Shown: piece by piece, positions 1-12,455 of the stretch
How the letters are laid out: every line of letters begins with the position of its first letter
Position numbering within the stretch: position 1 is the first letter of the stretch
NCBI GenBank assembly: GCA_907165135.1
Contig: OU015567.1
Coordinates: 15,133,001 to 15,197,000, forward strand
Direction: 5' to 3'
DNA from: Oikopleura dioica
Taxonomy: Eukaryota > Chordata > Appendicularia > Copelata > Oikopleuridae
Length of the DNA stretch: 64,000 nucleotides
Position numbers and translations under genes: made by a program
Notes under the pieces: model-generated
What the model was told of the DNA's origin: nothing
The model's database searches: none
What the model saw: only the letters and a program-made list of their open reading frames with translations

Positions 1-422
1 GGCGTCTAGTACCTCTTGTGATATTTTTCCATCTGTTGTGGACAATCGTCTCTCTCCGGTAGTTTCTCGTCGAAAACCTACACTTGGTTAAAGGCCTCCG
101 CTGCATTTATCCTCGATGAAAATGAAAATTGAATTTTAATTTTGCCTAAATGAAGTGGACCTGAGGTTAACTTGTTTGCTGGCCATTTTCAAGTGAGTGC
201 GGTGAGATGCAAATAACCGACACTTTCCATGACGGAACCCTTTTTAGATCGAAAATAATCACATCAAATATGCATGTTCTGCTGATCTTCGAATACGGGC
301 ACAAATAGTAAATGCGCATAACATTCAGTTTTTCAAATATTTATGTCAAAAAAGTAGATACTCGTCATTTTGATGGGCAGTGGGTCAAAGTTATTGCCAT
401 CAGAATAAAGGTTTTCCGAGCA

Positions 423-787
423 GGGCTCGGCAACCTGTGTAGAAAACCTGAGTCAGGATTTTTAAAAAGAAAAATAATTTTATTCAATTATAATTTGATT
501 TATGGCGAAGCCGCTTTGCGGCTTCGTTTTGAAAAAGCCGCTACGCGGCTTTTCGTTTTAGATCTTTCAGACCCTGACTCAGGTTTTCTACACAGGTTGC
601 CGTGTGCAAACCTATGTAAAAAACCTGAGTCAGGATCTGTTTTTTAACGAAAATTAACTATTTCTATCTGATTTTGATTTATGGCGAAGCCGCTTTGCGG
701 CTTCGTTTTTGAAAAAGCCGCTATGCGGCTTTTCATTTTAGTTACTTCAAACCCTGATTCAGGTTTTCTACTCAGGTTGGCGGGGCC
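423..787. mobile_element. Two adjacent MITE-like hairpin elements
   Basis: Two consecutive copies of a short palindromic element. Each is bounded by arms related to GGCTCGGCAACCTGTG and carries an inner inverted pair CCTGAGTCAGG / CCTGACTCAGG. The centre of each contains a second stem built from GCCGCTTTGCGGC and GCCGCTACGCGGC. No coding capacity is visible; the open frame across 312-647 is only the element read through. Related copies lie near 24.0, 24.7, 25.2, 26.0, 26.9, 40.4, 41.0, 41.6 and 42.3 kb. Confidence 0.8.
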
Positions 788-1749
788 AGATTCCGAGTAA
801 ATACAGTAATCTCATCAAAAATAGCCAAATTTCGGTAAAAAATAATTCTAAATCAGTCACTTTTCGATTACCATTGATAATTTACGGAGGTAAAAAACGA
901 AGTGGAGCAAGAAGAATTCAAATAAAAAATCGATGCGTAAATATTTATGCGATTGGAAAATGTGGCGAAAGGAATAGTACGCCAGGCAGGTCCACTGATT
1001 CGCGACTGATTGAGCTGTCGCCCGAGTCAATTTGAAATCCAAAATCTGCTGTTTAATTTGGACAACGGAACATGTTCACACTCTGATATTGTCGCTTGAT
1101 GTACTTACTCTGGCTGTTACTGTGGTCCAGAAACTTCATGAATCGGCCTAGAGCGGCACATGTTGGGCCCAGGTCATTCTCGAGTTAGGGTTCTTTTTAT
1201 GAAGAAAATTCATTAAAATCATAAAAAATAGCTCGATTTTAGATCCTCAAGAGCCCTCCCGAAGCGACTGTATGCCGTCTGGTCATTCTCTTATTCTGCA
1301 GCAGCGAGCACCGTCTCTAAAAACGTCCCTTTCTGACAAATTCTCAAAGGGGCCGTACTTTCACTTTGCAAGGAACCGATTTATTTCGACGCGTTGTACC
1401 AGTCGCCAGTCTCTCATAATCGCTCATTTTAAAATTTATATGAAAAGAACAAAAAATACGTCAACAAAACTGTTCTTTAGATGTGAGTCTTTCCCTCTAC
1501 CAGATGCATGATTTTAAAAACACGATTTTCGAAAACGTAACCGCAAAGTCTCTCATTATTAATTGCAAATTCTTACCATCGATGGCAGGAGCATGGATCC
1601 TCAGCCGCGTGATTGACTTCTTCCGTGCGACTGTTGATGGCTTTTTATCGAAAATTGGGTAGACGAGTGCATCAAATGTCAAATCAAACGAAAACCTTTT
1701 AGCGCGAACCTTTCGTTTTGATATATTTTTAAGGGATCCCCCATGGATC
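788..1749. other. Non-coding, nothing recognised
   Basis: Only short unconvincing open frames, on both strands. No domain, tRNA-like structure or conserved exon was seen. Confidence 0.5.
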
Positions 1750-1957
1750 AGAGTTGGTAATTTTGCTATATTTTTGCTGAGCGGACCTGAGTAAAAATTT
1801 CTCTGAGCTGAGCTGAGCTGAGCTGGTTGAGATGAGCTGAGCTGTTTTTACTGTGTTTTTAGTAGTAAATTGTGCTAAAATCATTGAGCTGAGCTGAGCT
1901 GAGCTGAGTGAAAATTGCGACCGCTCAGCTCACTCAGCTCAGGAAATTTGCAACTCG
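1750..1957 (+). repeat. GAGCT-repeat element, copy 1
   Basis: Dispersed element with ends related to GAGTTGCAAATTT in inverted orientation. The interior is made of GAGCT/AGCTC pentamers that switch strand along the element, around a conserved core (CTGTTTTTACTG, then AAAATCATTGAGCTG). The same core occurs at about 23.1 kb (same strand) and 6.3 kb (opposite strand), so this is an element family rather than a simple satellite. No coding capacity. Confidence 0.75.
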
Positions 1958-4428
1958 ATATGTTCATATAAATCCAGCCTCGAAATGAACTCGAACTCTG
2001 GAATTCATACGGTTCTTGATTGATGTTTTCGTCGCCCCAATTAGCGCTATAATTTTCTATTGATGCTCAGCAGCATCAAAAGAGAGAGGTCTCTCTATAG
2101 AACAATTTCAACTTTGAAACTTTGAAGCCATAATTTTTCTCATGAATAGTGGGAATAGTCTTCTGTTCTTTCTCTCTCTGTTGCGTTTGAGTTCTGATAA
2201 TTTGGGAAGCGAGGAAATGAGGAAAAGAAGATGGTAATGAGATTAGCTCAATGTCATTCCTTATAACAATCGTTCTATATTTTCCCGCCAGGGCAGGAAA
2301 AATATTTCTTTCTGTGATGCATTATTTACAGGCAAACCAGCGCCCCTGTCAAAGTAACTTACTCAAATGTACGCCTTTTTCGGACACTCTTCGCTCCATC
2401 TGTAAGGCCTTTTGGAAACGCAGTCGACCAAATATTCCGTATTTTCGCTCAACAAGACAATATGTAGAAGACATTTCTTCATAATTAGTAAGCATGACTT
2501 CCCTAGCGAATTATTACGAAAAGGGGTTTAAAGAGGGATAATAATTTATAACTCCGAAATTAAAATTTTCCAGTTTCCCCAAAATTCCAGGTGCAGCCAA
2601 AATTTCTCAGAGTGATTGATACTCTGACTGTCAGATAGCGAGGGCAGATTTCACGGTCACGCTCGTCAACCTTGCCGAAATGGCCTAGATGGGCCTCGGC
2701 TCCCTACTTCCTCCAAAAAAATTCTCGCGAAGCGGGGGGCTCTGGCAGCGCCCCCTAAAAAAGAGTGGCGCTCGTCGCACTTTTTTGTCGCGCTCGCAGA
2801 AGGAGTAAGACCTCCTCAAGCTTCTCGACAGCCAAATATTCAATTATACATTCCAAAATCCAAAACCGGAAGTTACCCTTCAAAAAGCCTGAAAGAAGAT
2901 AGAGAGATACAGTATCAGAAAGAGAGAGAGAGACAAGAAAACATAACTACGAAGAAGTTTTTTTAGCGAAAAGGTGAGAGCCATTAATTTCTAATTGAGT
3001 TTTTCTTCTGCCAGAAATGTTGGCACTGAAATTTGCGCGCACGTAGTAATCATTAATTTTTTACGATTTTTGGATTAGCGCGAATTATTGCCAGATGATC
3101 AGCATCTTTTTATTTATCATGGAAAGTTGGAGACGTTTTTATTTCGTAGAGAATCATCCATCTCGAGTTTTTCAGGTATAAAAATAGAATCTTCGCAAAG
3201 AACCATAATCTACTGAAAATTTTCTTTAGTTTATAAATTACTCTTTTGTTTCGACTTGGTACTAAAATCCAACACATAATACGTATGTTCCATGACAAGT
3301 AACTGTATCTCTCTACTGGGCATAAAGGAAATATAAGATTTTTAATTTCAAACAGTCGATAAAAATTTAGGCACTGATCCTTTTCAATTTTTTTTTTTGA
3401 TATCCGTGGATTTGCGATCAATAAACACAGAAAGAGCTGATCCAGCATGTAGCGATAAGATGATTACTTATGAGTTTATCGACATGCATGACGCGCGATA
3501 GACGATCAGAGGCCGGATAGGTGGGATCAGTCGATCGCCACTACCGTCAACGAACGCGGCGTAAATCCAGTGGGATTAATGATGCGGAACGTGCCCTGCG
3601 GGGAGTGAGTTCCCGGAGGAAGTGCTCAAACCTCGCGCCGAGACTTTGACCTTTTGAGTCTCGCCAGTTTACTGCCTTCTTTATATTTGATCAAAATTTT
3701 TATGTACACTCCCAGAGCACCTTTTTTTGATTTACTTAGCACCCCCTGAGGGGAGTGCGCGTCCCTGGGTGCCCGATTAGGAACTATTTTTGACGCAGCT
3801 GGATAGCAAGTGCTATAGTTGCCATTTCCGGCGACAAGGGAAAGAAGACTGTTAAAGTGTCACTCGCGACATCCGCTCTGAGGGTAAAGGTGGATTGAAT
3901 AAGGGTGTACCTGGCAGAGAGAACGCTTCCTTGGCGTCCAAAGTTGTAAATCAATCCGGAGATTCTAAATCCCCACAATAAGTCCATTCAACATTTGACA
4001 TCCTTGGGTCAGTTTTTTTGAGGGGGCCATTGTGTTTCCCGCCGTGGGTCTATAAAAGTGTGTCCCTGATTGTAATTGATCAATCATTTTTTCAGCTTTA
4101 CAGAGTTATGCGATCATCGATTTACGAGGATATTGATTAATTGGTAATATTCTCCGTGGATAGCTAGGCCACCTATCCTTTCTTTGACTGGTGGTCCTCT
4201 TTTACGTCAGATGATCATCATCTCGTCTGAAATGATCTATCGTCTCTCTATCCAGGCGGATATCCCCCGCTTTTTCCCATAAATGACTGATCGCCAGTGC
4301 TTAGATTTGTAGATTTACGAGTTCTGCCGTCTTCAATAATCAGTTTTTTAGAAACTTCCGAACGATGAAATAGCGACCGAGAGTTTCCGATTTATACTAC
4401 TGCCAAACACGAAAACAACGAAAACGAA
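1958..4428. other. Non-coding upstream region of frizzled
   Basis: About 2.5 kb without a supportable exon. It holds a GC-rich patch near 2.66-2.83 kb, a GAGAGA-rich tract near 2.9 kb and a second GC-rich patch near 3.5-3.65 kb. It could contain regulatory DNA for the frizzled gene downstream, but no specific site was identified. Confidence 0.4.
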
Positions 4429-4495
4429 ATGAAAATTCAAGCCTTTATCTTGCCCTTTACCGCCTTTGCTTGGCAAATTGGAGATCAGGAAAAGG
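4429..4495 (+). CDS. Putative signal-peptide exon of frizzled
   Basis: An ATG at 4429 opens MKIQAFILPFTAFAWQ, a short hydrophobic stretch typical of a signal peptide. It is followed by candidate donors near 4490-4510. It is the only such exon upstream of the frizzled cysteine-rich domain exon, which itself has no ATG. The junction to the next exon (about 5085-5097) is unresolved in phase. The link to frizzled rests on position and signal-like character only. Confidence 0.3.
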
Positions 4496-5091
4496 TTCAC
4501 CTTGAGCTACGGGTAGCTAATGATGGATTAGTTATCTGTCGATTGGATTAGCATTAGCCAGCATAAATATAACTGGAAAGGAATGATGCAACGTCCGCAC
4601 CGCTGATCACCCCCTTGAGCCCGTCAAAGTCTTTCTTATCATATGTTGATCCCCATATGGCCCCGTGATTGAGCGCCCTAAGTCCATATGTGGCAACTAT
4701 ACAGTTAAAAAGATCCCAAGGACCCTTAGCGGGGATAATTGTGGATTGACATGGCTATTCAGAATTAGCCAATAAGATCCGCTTATGTTCAAAATTTACC
4801 AATCAGACTCATTTCAGACAGAGCATTTGAGTTTTAGCTGAGCAACGGGCTGACCTATATTTTCTGACCACTTTTTCGTGCCTAATACAATAGAACTCGC
4901 ACCTGGCTGCGCATCCAGGTGCTGGTATTTATGCATGAGGACATGTTGTATACTACTCCAGTTTTCGCCGCCTTTTGCGAGGTTTTGGCGCAAAATAGCG
5001 GACTTACTATATTTGTGGATAAATAGCTACTTAGCCCGAGCACTCACAATAACATAAACACTTTATTACGCCCCTAAATACCCTTGAAAGG

Positions 5092-8000
5092 TTGAGTAGA
5101 ACCTCTGTCCAGTTCGGATCGCCATACGACGGCGACATCGATCTCGGCCGCCCGCCCAAATGCGAAGAAATCAAGGTCCCAATGTGCCAGGGAATTGGAT
5201 ATAATTACACCTCAATGGAAATCTCCCCGTTTCATCTTCAAACTCAAATGGTGAGCAAACATATTAAAACTTAAAAATGGCTTTATGGCAGTTTCGCGCG
5301 GAGTTGAATACAAAACACTTTATACATTCCAAAGAGCTTGAGAATGAATCTTCCTCCATTCGAAAATGATCTGTTTATTTCAGGAAGTCATCGCAGAAGC
5401 GCATCAATTCTACGTCCTCGTCCAAAAAGGCTGCTCCGCCGATCTCCGACCATTCCTCTGCGGCCTGTACACTCCAGTCTGCATGCCGGACTACCACAAG
5501 TTCCTCCCGCCCTGTCGATTTCTGTGCGAACGCGCTCGCGCTGGCTGCGAGCCCATAATGAATGAGCACGGATTTGAGGTGAGAATCCTTTTCATACAGC
5601 GATTATTCCTCACTACTGATTTCTCAAATCAATGGATCTTGTTCTAATACTGTATTTTCTCCCTTCAGTGGCCGGAAAAGATGAACTGCGAGCTTCTCCC
5701 TGAAGATCAGTTGTGCAACGATTTCGGAAGGAAGCAAGAAAGAGTCGAGCTCCCAGATCTCATCCCTTCTTCAAACACCCGGCATTCTTCTTGCCGAAAC
5801 TGCCAATGCTCGCGCCACCTGATCGACCTGACCAAATCCTCATCCCCAAGCTTCGAGGCTGATCTACGCGCCGTAAGTATTTTTTATTTGAATCTTTATG
5901 ATTTCGCGTCGGATAATAATTGAGCGAAAATTACTCAATTTCCTCGTCGCTCACTATTCGGGACAGTTTTAGGGGGTTACTGATCCACTTCCGGAATCAG
6001 CATTGACGGCCTGGGAAAGTGTTTCTTTCGCCAAAAATCGAAAAGCAAACATTTTGATAAACCATAAAATTTAGCCCTTCTTCCCAGCGGGAGTTCGCCA
6101 AATAGGGCCATTTAGGCTAATCCAGATCATTATTTACTAATTTCATACAGGGGTACTCCAGCTTCATTAGCGACCTCAGATGGAAAAAGGGATTCTTAGA
6201 TAGCTCAGAGTTGCAAATTTGCTGAGCTGAGTGAGCTGAGCAGTCGCTCAGCTCAGTCATTTTCGAAAATGATCCGATCTTCTCAGCTCAGCTCAATGAT
6301 TTTAATACAATTTTACTATTAAAAATACAGTAAAAACAGCTCAGTTCAGCTCAGCCAGCTCAGCTCAGCTCTAATAAGGGTCTGCTCAGCTCAGCTCAGC
6401 TCAATGACCTCTGAAAATGGGCAGCTCAGCTCAGCTCAACCTAGTGAGCTCCGAAATAGGCCAGCTCAGCTCAGAGAATTTTTCACGCAGGTCAGCTCAG
6501 CTAAGTGAAAATAAAGCAAAATTTGCAATTCTTATATAGCTCGAGAATATGCCGGTTACTTCAAAGAATATGCATGAAATACTGGGGTTTCTTTCGAAAT
6601 AGCCAAGATAGCCAGATAATCTACCTGTAGGAGACAAAGCTTATCAGTATTTCAGTCAGTAGGGCCGCCGCGAATAAGCAGTTTAAAAACATAAAAGCAT
6701 CGATACGGCGTTTGGTGCCGAATGTATCTGTTCCGGGGTAAAATGTTTGCTTGGGCATTCACGTCAAAGTTCTGCAAAAACGACTTTGAAAGGGGAGTAT
6801 TCACAAACTGCCACCTTCTTGTGAATTTGTTTAGCGCGCTCGCCAAAATCTTTACGTTATCGTTTTCTTTTGTTTTCAAAATTAACATAAGTTTACCTTC
6901 CAACTGTCGCTCTTTTGAGTTCCGAGAGCGGAAGAACCCAAAATTTTTGGAGTTTTCTTTTGTTGGGAAAAAGGAGGGACGAGACGGAGTAAAATCCCCT
7001 TTAGAAAAAAGGAAGTTTACGGGACACTTGTAGGGCCCTCTTTCCAACGGATGCCCATGAATAGTCCTCGGACGTGGGATAATCCAATTATCGCCACAAG
7101 TGGCAAAGTTATGAAGTCGACTTGAGTCGAGGGAAATCCCTAAAAGATAGTTCCGCTAAAAGAGAGATCTCGAACGCGGAGTACAATGGGGATTAGGCAA
7201 ACTTCAGCCTGATTCGGGATCATTAAAATCGACAAAGAAATAATTTTTGTATCCTTGCCAAACCGAGTCCCCGTTTCCGAGTCTGAATTTTCAAGCTTGA
7301 AGATCAAAACTTCACAATTTCTTTCGGAACTTTGAATATTTCAACCCACAGCAAAAGCCTTAAATAAAATTGAAATTGATCCAGTAACCACTTTAGACCA
7401 CAATTTCTCCTCAATTATACCCCCTTTGTTCCCCTCCCGATAATCCGGAACCCCACATTTCCGCTTAAAAATATTCCTAATGCTCCGCATCAAGGACCTT
7501 TTCCCGCTAAGGCCGAATTTAAAGGTGTCGGATGTAGCGATTTTTTGGTCAATTTGCGACCTTCATGACCTTGGGAACCTAATTCATGCGTCAAACGGTC
7601 AAAGTGTTGTCTTTAGGCTTAACTTTTTTAATTCAACGACCTTTTGACTTGACACAACAATGACCCTGGGAATCGATGAAGAAATCGAATGGCTTTTTTG
7701 AAAATAAAAATTAAATAATTGAAGTTGCATTTCAAAATGTAGAAACACCTTTCTTTCAATTGTGTTTTCTCAAGCTGACTTTATTTTCCAAAAAATGGAA
7801 GTGCATTTCTTCAGTAAATGTTTGATTTCGATTTACAAGAACTTCCCTATCAAGGACAAAGAAAACACGGGTCAGGGGAGCAATTTTCGCGAATCCACAA
7901 ATCGCTGACTTGAACAAGGAAAGTTTGTGCCCGTCTCCAAAGCCAATATCATACAGTCGCTATTGCCAGATTATTGTCAAAACTGTCTGTCAATCATTCC

Positions 8001-9821
8001 AGACGACCTTCGACCATTTCAACTTTTGAGCAACTTTGGAGCAATTATCAAAGCTCTAGAAAGAAGGGTAAAAAAGAGGAAGTCGGTAATAGGATTAGCT
8101 TGCTTGTTTCATGTTTCTGTCACGTTTGGATAAGTTGAACATGTGCTTTTTGTGACTTTTAGCCAGAAAACGCGATTAGGGCCCTAACAAGCTGTGTCTG
8201 CCGATAATTTGTTCGGCGAAGGGTGAAATGTATCGGACGTACTTGCGGCCGATTACCATATGTTTTCTCCTGCTTTTTGCATAATTAGTAGCTTCAAATT
8301 AGTAGTAAACTATTGAATAGCGCATGAATGGCTGGATTATTTTCACCTTGACCATCAATACAGTAAAAACAAAACTTTTGACAAGGACATCTTTGTTTGC
8401 TTGGCAGAGAGCGAGATCACTTCCACGCTCCTAAAAGACGATTAATTGCCCGAGCGCTGATTAATAACCTTTTGCTTTAGTGGTCGACTGGTGGAGTCAG
8501 TGGCTGCGCACGAACCTGCCGCTCTCCCTTTCTTTCCTACGACAAGAGGAGATTCCTCGATTCGTGGGTTCTTTCTGGAGCAGTTATCGTCGCCCTTGCA
8601 ACGATCGTCGTCCTTGGCACTTTCTGCCTCGACCCCCAACGCTTCTCGTATCCGGAAAGGCCGATCTTGTACTTGAGCTTGTGCTACCTTTTCATCGCCG
8701 CTGGGTGAGTACATTTGCAGTCCTTAGATCCTCTCTTCTTACTTGAACTTTTAGATACATTTTGCGATATTCGATCGGAGGAGATGTTGTCGCCTGCGAC
8801 GCTGTTCATCCTGAACGTCTTGCATTACCCGGACGAGGAACTGCTTATTGCAATCTTGTTTTTGTTTTGATTTACTACTTTGGCATGGCTTCCTCTATCT
8901 GGTGAGTTTATTTCTTCAACCTGCAGCTTTTTTAATTTCCAATTGAAGGTGGGTGATGCTCACTTTCGCCTGGTTCCTTGCCGCCGGCATGAAATGGTCT
9001 TGCGAAGCAATCAGCAACTACAGCTCCTACATGCATGTGCTCGCCTGGACCATTCCCGCTCTTCAGACGGTTCTCATCATGGTGACCAACCAAGTCGACG
9101 GAGATCCCTTCCTCGGCATCTGCTCGGTTGGGAACAACAACATCGAGCAAATGCACACTTTCATCCTGGCCCCGTTAGGTATGCGATAGACATTTTTGAA
9201 TAGGTTGTAACGGCCATGTTTTCAGTTGTATACTTATCTGCCGGGGGCCTCTTTTTGATCGTCGGTTTCTTCTCTTTGTTCCGAATCAGGAATACCATGA
9301 AAAAGAAGCACGATAGGGAGACCAAGAAGCTTGAGAAACTCATCGTCAAGGTAAGAATTCACAAAATACAGCAAAATATTGCTTTTCGCAGAATCACGAA
9401 AAAAACATGGTTTTCAATTTCGTTTCAGATCGCGATTTTCTCCGTTCTTTACATGATTCCCGCTTCGATCCAAGTCTTCTGCTATTTCTACGAGTCGGAG
9501 TTCCGAGACGCCTGGGAAAAAGATCTCAACTGTCAAGGCTGCGGTTCTCGATTCGACGAAAACAGCTACTTGATCATCTTCCTCAAGCCAGCGATGAGCT
9601 TTCTCGTCGGCATCGCCGCCGCCACTTGGATTTGCTGCGACAAAACACTGCGAACATGGAGGAGAATGTGCTGCCGCCAGTCGCCAGCGGCTCTTTCCAC
9701 GACGACGACGAGCACTTTGTCGGATTCAAGCTACAGCCAGCCGCTGAATCGACACTACGAATTCGAATACACTGACTATTACGCACCAGCGACCTCTGCT
9801 AGACAGCCCTTTCTAAGCTAA
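5092..9821 (+). CDS. fzd: Frizzled Wnt receptor
   Basis: Seven-pass Wnt receptor of the plasma membrane. Exons read as about 5092-5250, 5384-5578, 5669-5872, 8481-8704, 8755-8901, 8949-9178, 9226-9350 and 9429-9821, all with GT-AG junctions that keep frame. The first three encode the extracellular cysteine-rich domain (IPLCxGIGYN-type motif seen as VPMCQGIGYNYTS; CRFLCERARAGC). The rest encode the seven membrane helices, including YPERPI and the WWVMLTFAWFLAAG helix. The cytoplasmic KTxxxW motif, which binds Dishevelled, is present as KTLRTW. Loop motifs DGDP and GIC.VGN resemble the Fz5/8 type, but the subfamily is inferred. The tail ends RQPFLS, without an obvious PDZ-binding end. Intron 5873-8480 is unusually long for this locus and contains a GAGCT element. 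AATAAA lies near 9886. The 5' exon is uncertain. Confidence 0.93.
6208..6532 (-). repeat. GAGCT-repeat element, copy 2 (in frizzled intron)
   Basis: Same family as at 1.75 kb, reversed. The ends are GAGTTGCAAATTT and AAATTTGCAATTC; the centre has the TCAATGATTTTAATAC / CAGTAAAAACAGCTC core with AGCTC pentamer arrays on both sides. It lies wholly within the long frizzled intron. Confidence 0.75.
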
Positions 9822-10021
9822 GCCCAGTTTAACTCTTATATAAATATCTACCTCAGCGCTACTGTACTTCTTGTAAATATCTGTCAATAAATGAACAGAA
9901 AAATCAATCTTCCAAAAAGTATATTTTTCAAAATAAAAGTCCGCCCGCGAGGGAAATCGGTACCGACTTTTTCTTGATGCACTGGAGTTAAGGAATTTTC
10001 AGATGACGAGTTTGTTTTTTA

Positions 10022-12122
10022 ATGTTACCTTTGAGGCACCTAACATATTTTGCATCTTTTGTCTTTATTTTATTTTGCTCGTTTTTCTTGGTAAGAGACT
10101 TTGTGAAGCTGAATGAAGAGTTTTCGTCGCCAAAAGGAGACATTCTCAAAGAAATCTGGCAAGATCACTTGGACCAAACTCTCGACGCTGATACTACTCT
10201 CGTGCTTGATGAAATTATTCTAGCGATAAAAGTAAGCCTCCCAGAGCCGCAATGTCCGGAGTGTCCAGTTTGCGAAAGATGTGCAATTTGTGCGGCTTGT
10301 GCGGCTTGTGAGGTTTGTGATGTTTGCGAACCGTGTGAGAAGAAAAAGTGTCCAAAGCAAAAAGAATGTCCTGTTGTCGAATGTGAAGCTGATGAAAAAG
10401 CTTCTAGTGAAATATCAGTTGTGGCGCAAGAAAGTTGTTCTGACGAGAAAGAAGAGATCACTGCGGGAGATTTAGCCCGGCAACTGCTCGTTACGGACTG
10501 GGAAGAAGCTGTTATTCCGGATGATGCGAAGAATGTGACTTTTGAAGATCTCCCGGTAATCAACAACTTTGGAAAATTCCAGCGCGATCGAAAAAACTAC
10601 GACACAAGCCGGAGAGGGTACACTCCACGAAGACTCGTCTGCGATGAGCTTTCTGAGCACTTGGAAAGTACCCAAAGCAGTCACTGGACAACCGAGTGCA
10701 CAGGCGTACCGAAATTTCCGGAAAATGTCATCAGCTACATCAATTACGGCATCCCGAAATCTATCATCGAGAAAATCGAAAAAACTGGAATGAACAAAAC
10801 TTCGATCAAAAAATTATCAACGCCTTACGTTTTTCTTGGAGTCGATCTTTTTGACTTTGAGGAAAGCGATGCAAACTTCATCAGAATGGTCAGAGAAGCA
10901 GAAGCTCAAAATGCCGATATAATTTCTGGAGCCGTTGTTGACGAGCACGGTCACTGGTCGAGTCATTGCGGACATGTTCATGTGAGCAACTACACTTTGG
11001 ACATCTGGGACGGGTACTACAAGTCCATCAAAAGTACCATGCACTGCGACGTCGGAAACGGCCCGCTTGTTGTCCGAAAAGAGCTGCTCCAAGAGCTCGG
11101 CGCCGAGAAAATCGGTCGGTTGGCGAAATGGCCAGATCGGCTAGAAATTCTTCTGAAGCTTCGGGACAGAGTTCGATTCATTCATTGCCCCGACTGTATG
11201 TTTTATCAAAATGAAAACAAATTGGAAAAAAGTGATCTTATGCGGCTGTCAAGGAAATTCAAGCTGACGAATTTTAATTTTGATAGCAACGAGGAGAACT
11301 TTGAAATGACCTGTAACGAAGCCGGTATTCAATGTGGCGAGAATTTATATAACGAGAAAGCTCTTGCACAGGACTGGTTCTTACTCCTTTTTGATCTTCT
11401 ATAGTTTTCAGAAACTAGAACCGTTAAAAGCCGCCATGCTGTTTGAAAGTCTTGACGGGAATGAACCTCGCCATCGCTCACGAATATAAAACAAATAGGC
11501 TAGACACGTGTGTATACTGCGGACAAGTTCTAGCAAGTGTCAAGATGCCAGGTGGACAGCTTCCTTGGGACAAGAACGTTGATATGCCTCATGACAACAG
11601 GATGTATGCAGAAGCGAAGAAACTGATCGCTCCGATTTTGGATGAAAAATACGGCTTGCATTATGTCGAAGAGGAATCGGAAGACGAACAGAAACGTGTC
11701 ACGATAACGGTGTTCAAAATCTTGATGACTTTATTTTCATGCTTTTTCTAGCATAAAAAGACTGGCTACACTGCGGAAAATTATGGAAAGCACATCGAAA
11801 CGTATCAGTGCGGCGGGCAAGTTCTAAAAGGTCGCGCTGAAACGAAAGTTAAATTGAACGGTTGGTGGTTTCCCGCTCCCGACAACCCCGGAGCCTATGC
11901 CAGAGAATATGGAGATGAAATTCTTCAACACGTTACGCACTTTGAGGGAGCTGCTTATGCGGACCTCGAGGCCAAATTTCCAAGGTACTGTTTCACGCAA
12001 CTTCCAATTCCATATTTTCAAGGTGCACGGGAACACCTTCTCACGCCTGTTTGGAGCAGTTTCATAATGATGGAAACATTCAATTTCGAAAAGACAAGTT
12101 GAAATTGTTTACTTATGTTTAA
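10022..12122 (+). CDS. Fukutin-related (LicD-type) protein, paralogue 1
   Basis: Predicted Golgi type II membrane protein. Exons: 10022-11371, 11431-11709, 11752-11984 and 12023-12122. The N-terminus is a signal anchor (residues ~5-25). A stalk with dense CxxC repeats follows (CPECPVCERCAICAAC), then an FKRP-like globular domain, the CNEAGIQC site, the PPCCL motif and the LicD nucleotidyl/phospho-transferase core (MPGGQLPWDKNVDMPHD). FKRP-family enzymes transfer ribitol-phosphate to glycans such as those of dystroglycan; substrate here is inferred. The catalytic DxDxD is changed to D-x-N-x-D, so activity may be altered. Intron 11372-11430 starts with GA; GA-AG splicing is needed to join ALAQ to PPCC in frame. 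Unlike its two neighbours, this gene has no intron after the ILKEIW segment. A poly(A) signal candidate lies near 12158. Confidence 0.85.
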
Positions 12123-12455
12123 GTTCATATTCGATTATTAATCGGAAAACTTTCATAAAATAAAAATATTTCACAATTTTTTACTTGCAGTTTGTTGTTA
12201 AGTGACGGAGACGAGAGTCGGCTTTTTGCAGCTTGAAAACAAGCCCAGTCCGACATAAATCGAAAATATCCTAATAAGGTAAAGCTCCGGCAAACCTTCG
12301 TCGCTTTTACCGACCAGTTAACAGCATTTGCTATAATCTGCATTAGGTCCGGTACTGAATTTGCCCGCGGGGCATCTCTGTACCGATTTTAGAGGTCTCA
12401 AATTGTAGAGCACTGACTTCAGTCCTTCTCAAATTGTTCCGCTGATGTTTTTCCG

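Noticed and set aside
8442-8746. Alternative frames over frizzled exon 5
   Set aside because: The frame giving the YPERPI helix continues correctly into both neighbouring exons; the others do not.
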